Below are positions 62,751 to 64,000 of a DNA stretch of 64,000 nt, piece by piece. The position numbers and the translations under genes are program-made. The stretch's first letter is position 1. Each line of letters begins with the position of its first letter. This stretch comes from Hohaiivirga grylli (GTDB lineage: Bacteria; Pseudomonadota; Alphaproteobacteria; Rhizobiales; Beijerinckiaceae). The stretch lies in contig NZ_JBBYXI010000003.1 of NCBI RefSeq assembly GCF_039655745.1, positions 310,001-374,000 of the forward strand, given 5' to 3'. The notes below the pieces were generated by a model. The model ran no database searches. It was not told the origin of the DNA and saw only the letters and a program-made list of their open reading frames with translations.

Positions 62751-64000
62751 ATGGCTTCATTTGCCCCGATTAAACCCGTTTATAAAGAAGCTAACGCAAA
62801 GGGTGTTCGACCACTCGGCATAATGGAAACGGTTTTACGTGACGGTCATCAGTCTCTGGCTGCTACACGTATGCGTTTCGAGCAGATGGAACCAATGCTG
62901 GAAGCCCTGAATGATGTTGGGTATTGGGCGCTTGAGGGTTGGGGTGGTGCAACATTTGACAGTTGTCTGCGCTTTCTGGGTGAAGACCCATGGGAACGTC
63001 TGCGTAATATGCGCAAAAGACTTTCAAAAACGCCTATTTCTATGTTGCTGCGTGGTCAGAATATTCTTGGCTATAACCATTATGCGGATGATGTTGTTGA
63101 AACGTTTATCAACCGCATGGTTGAAAGTGGCATCAGCGTCATCAGAGCTTTCGATGCTTTGAATGATGTTCGTAATCTTGAGACATCCATTCGTGCCGCC
63201 AAGAAGACGGGAGCTCATGTTCAGGCTTCCATCGTTTATACGCTCAGCCCATTTCACACTAACGAAGGTTTTGTGAAGCTTGGTGAGGAGTTTGCTGCCC
63301 ACGAGGTCGATTCTCTTGTCATCAAGGATATGTCCGGATTGCTGGCGCCTTACACGGCCTATGATCTGGTTTCCCGTTTGAAGGCAAACCCCAAGACAGC
63401 CCATCTGCCTGTTCACATCCACAGTCACTATACAAGTGGTATGGCATCCATGGCTTATCTTAAAGCTGCCGAAGCGGGTGCGGATGTCGTTGACTGTGCT
63501 CTGTCACCTTTTGCTCTTGGTACTTCGCAGCCTGCAACCGAGGCCCTTGTTGCCACGTTTGAAGGACACGAGCGGGATACGGGCCTGAGTAAAGAACAAC
63601 TCTACCCAATTGCTGATTATTTCCGTGATGTGAAAATCAAGATTGAAGAAGAGTTTAAGCTTGATACGGCTTTTGATGTTGATGCCAAGGTTCTGACCTA
63701 TCAAATCCCGGGCGGTATGCTCTCCAATCTGCGCTCTCAGCTTGCCCAGCAGGGGTGGTCAGATAAATACGCTGAGTTACTTGAGGAAATGCCACGGGTT
63801 CGTGCTGATGCTGGCTACCCGCCACTTGTGACGCCAACCAGCCAGATCGTAGGTTCTATGGCTGCCATGAATGTCGGCCTTGGTGAACGTTATTCGATGG
63901 TGCCTATTGAGTTTCGTGATCTGTGCCGTGGTTTGTACGGGCGGACACCACATCCGGTGAATCCTGAGGTAGCTAAGGCTATTATAGGCGATGCTGAAAT
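62751..64000 (+). CDS. Oxaloacetate decarboxylase alpha / pyruvate carboxylase carboxyltransferase subunit, 5' part
   Basis: The frame opens at an ATG preceded by GAGG and runs off the right edge, so about 416 residues are visible. It is a biotin-dependent carboxyltransferase TIM barrel. METVLRDGHQSLAATRM carries the metal-binding Asp, LLRGQNILGYNHYADD follows, VIKDMSGLLAPY holds the lysine that is carbamylated in the family, and HIHSHYTSGMA carries the two metal-binding His. SMVPIEFRDLCRGLYGRTP and the start of the PYC/OADA conserved domain follow. Which holoenzyme it belongs to depends on downstream sequence. Either a biotin domain in the same protein or a separate subunit is expected. Confidence 0.9.
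   Translation, partial: MASFAPIKPVYKEANAKGVRPLGIMETVLRDGHQSLAATRMRFEQMEPMLEALNDVGYWALEGWGGATFDSCLRFLGEDPWERLRNMRKRLSKTPISMLLRGQNILGYNHYADDVVETFINRMVESGISVIRAFDALNDVRNLETSIRAAKKTGAHVQASIVYTLSPFHTNEGFVKLGEEFAAHEVDSLVIKDMSGLLAPYTAYDLVSRLKANPKTAHLPVHIHSHYTSGMASMAYLKAAEAGADVVDCALSPFALGTSQPATEALVATFEGHERDTGLSKEQLYPIADYFRDVKIKIEEEFKLDTAFDVDAKVLTYQIPGGMLSNLRSQLAQQGWSDKYAELLEEMPRVRADAGYPPLVTPTSQIVGSMAAMNVGLGERYSMVPIEFRDLCRGLYGRTPHPVNPEVAKAIIGDAE

Overview
The window is a contiguous piece of an alphaproteobacterial chromosome of middling G+C content. Four things support this placement: a circularly permuted (two-piece) tmRNA gene with an ANDNYA-type tag, the alphaproteobacterial form of SspB, the small DUF4169/ribbon-helix-helix gene pair beside fumC, and the hflK-hflC-DUF2065-degP-serB-miaA-ilv order. 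The lineage looks Rhodospirillales-like, but I cannot name a genus from sequence alone. I see no insertion sequence, prophage, CRISPR array, tRNA or rRNA gene.

Region by region. 1-4.5 kb: the 3' end of metH, a peptidoglycan amidase, a glycine-zipper lipoprotein, a soluble lytic transglycosylase and RNase P RNA. 4.6-23.2 kb: the division and cell wall (dcw) cluster mraZ-rsmH-ftsL-ftsI-murE-murF-mraY-murD-ftsW-murG-[methyltransferase]-murC, then a terminator, then ftsQ-ftsA-ftsZ. An apparent MraZ operator lies in front of it. murB and ddl, usually found between murC and ftsQ, are absent, and an unassigned methyltransferase gene sits between murG and murC. 23.4-29.6 kb: lpxC, bamD, recN, ligA. 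29.6-32.4 kb: an AzlCD amino-acid exporter pair and a convergent Xaa-Pro aminopeptidase.

32.4-33.2 kb is the most unusual stretch. It is about 780 bp without a convincing gene, very A+T-rich on its left side, with DnaA-box-like 9-mers. On its right side are four copies of CCCGTGGGGG and then an orphan intrinsic terminator. Next to it is a small secreted Gln/Asn-rich protein.

33.6-43.6 kb: UvrD/PcrA helicase, an SLC13-type permease with TrkA-C domains, a FUSC-family membrane protein, prmA, an FAD-linked 2-hydroxyacid dehydrogenase and two small alphaproteobacterial genes. 43.6-53.9 kb: fumC, sspB, tmRNA, thyA-folA, hflK-hflC-DUF2065, degP, serB and miaA. Much of this serves protein quality control: tagging, ClpXP delivery, FtsH modulation and periplasmic proteolysis. 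54-58.5 kb: the branched-chain amino acid operon ilvB-(gst)-ilvH, then ilvC. It is preceded by a candidate promoter, a 16-codon leader peptide rich in Ile/Val/Leu and a terminator, which is the layout of a transcription attenuator. 58.5-64 kb: DedA protein, pdxY, a PhzF-like protein, a NUDIX protein, an arginase-fold protein with an atypical metal site, and the start of an oxaloacetate decarboxylase/pyruvate carboxylase carboxyltransferase subunit that runs off the window.

Most genes are ordinary housekeeping genes, and many are translationally coupled by ATGA overlaps. Promoters, operators and RNA structures are read from sequence only. No search or folding program was run.
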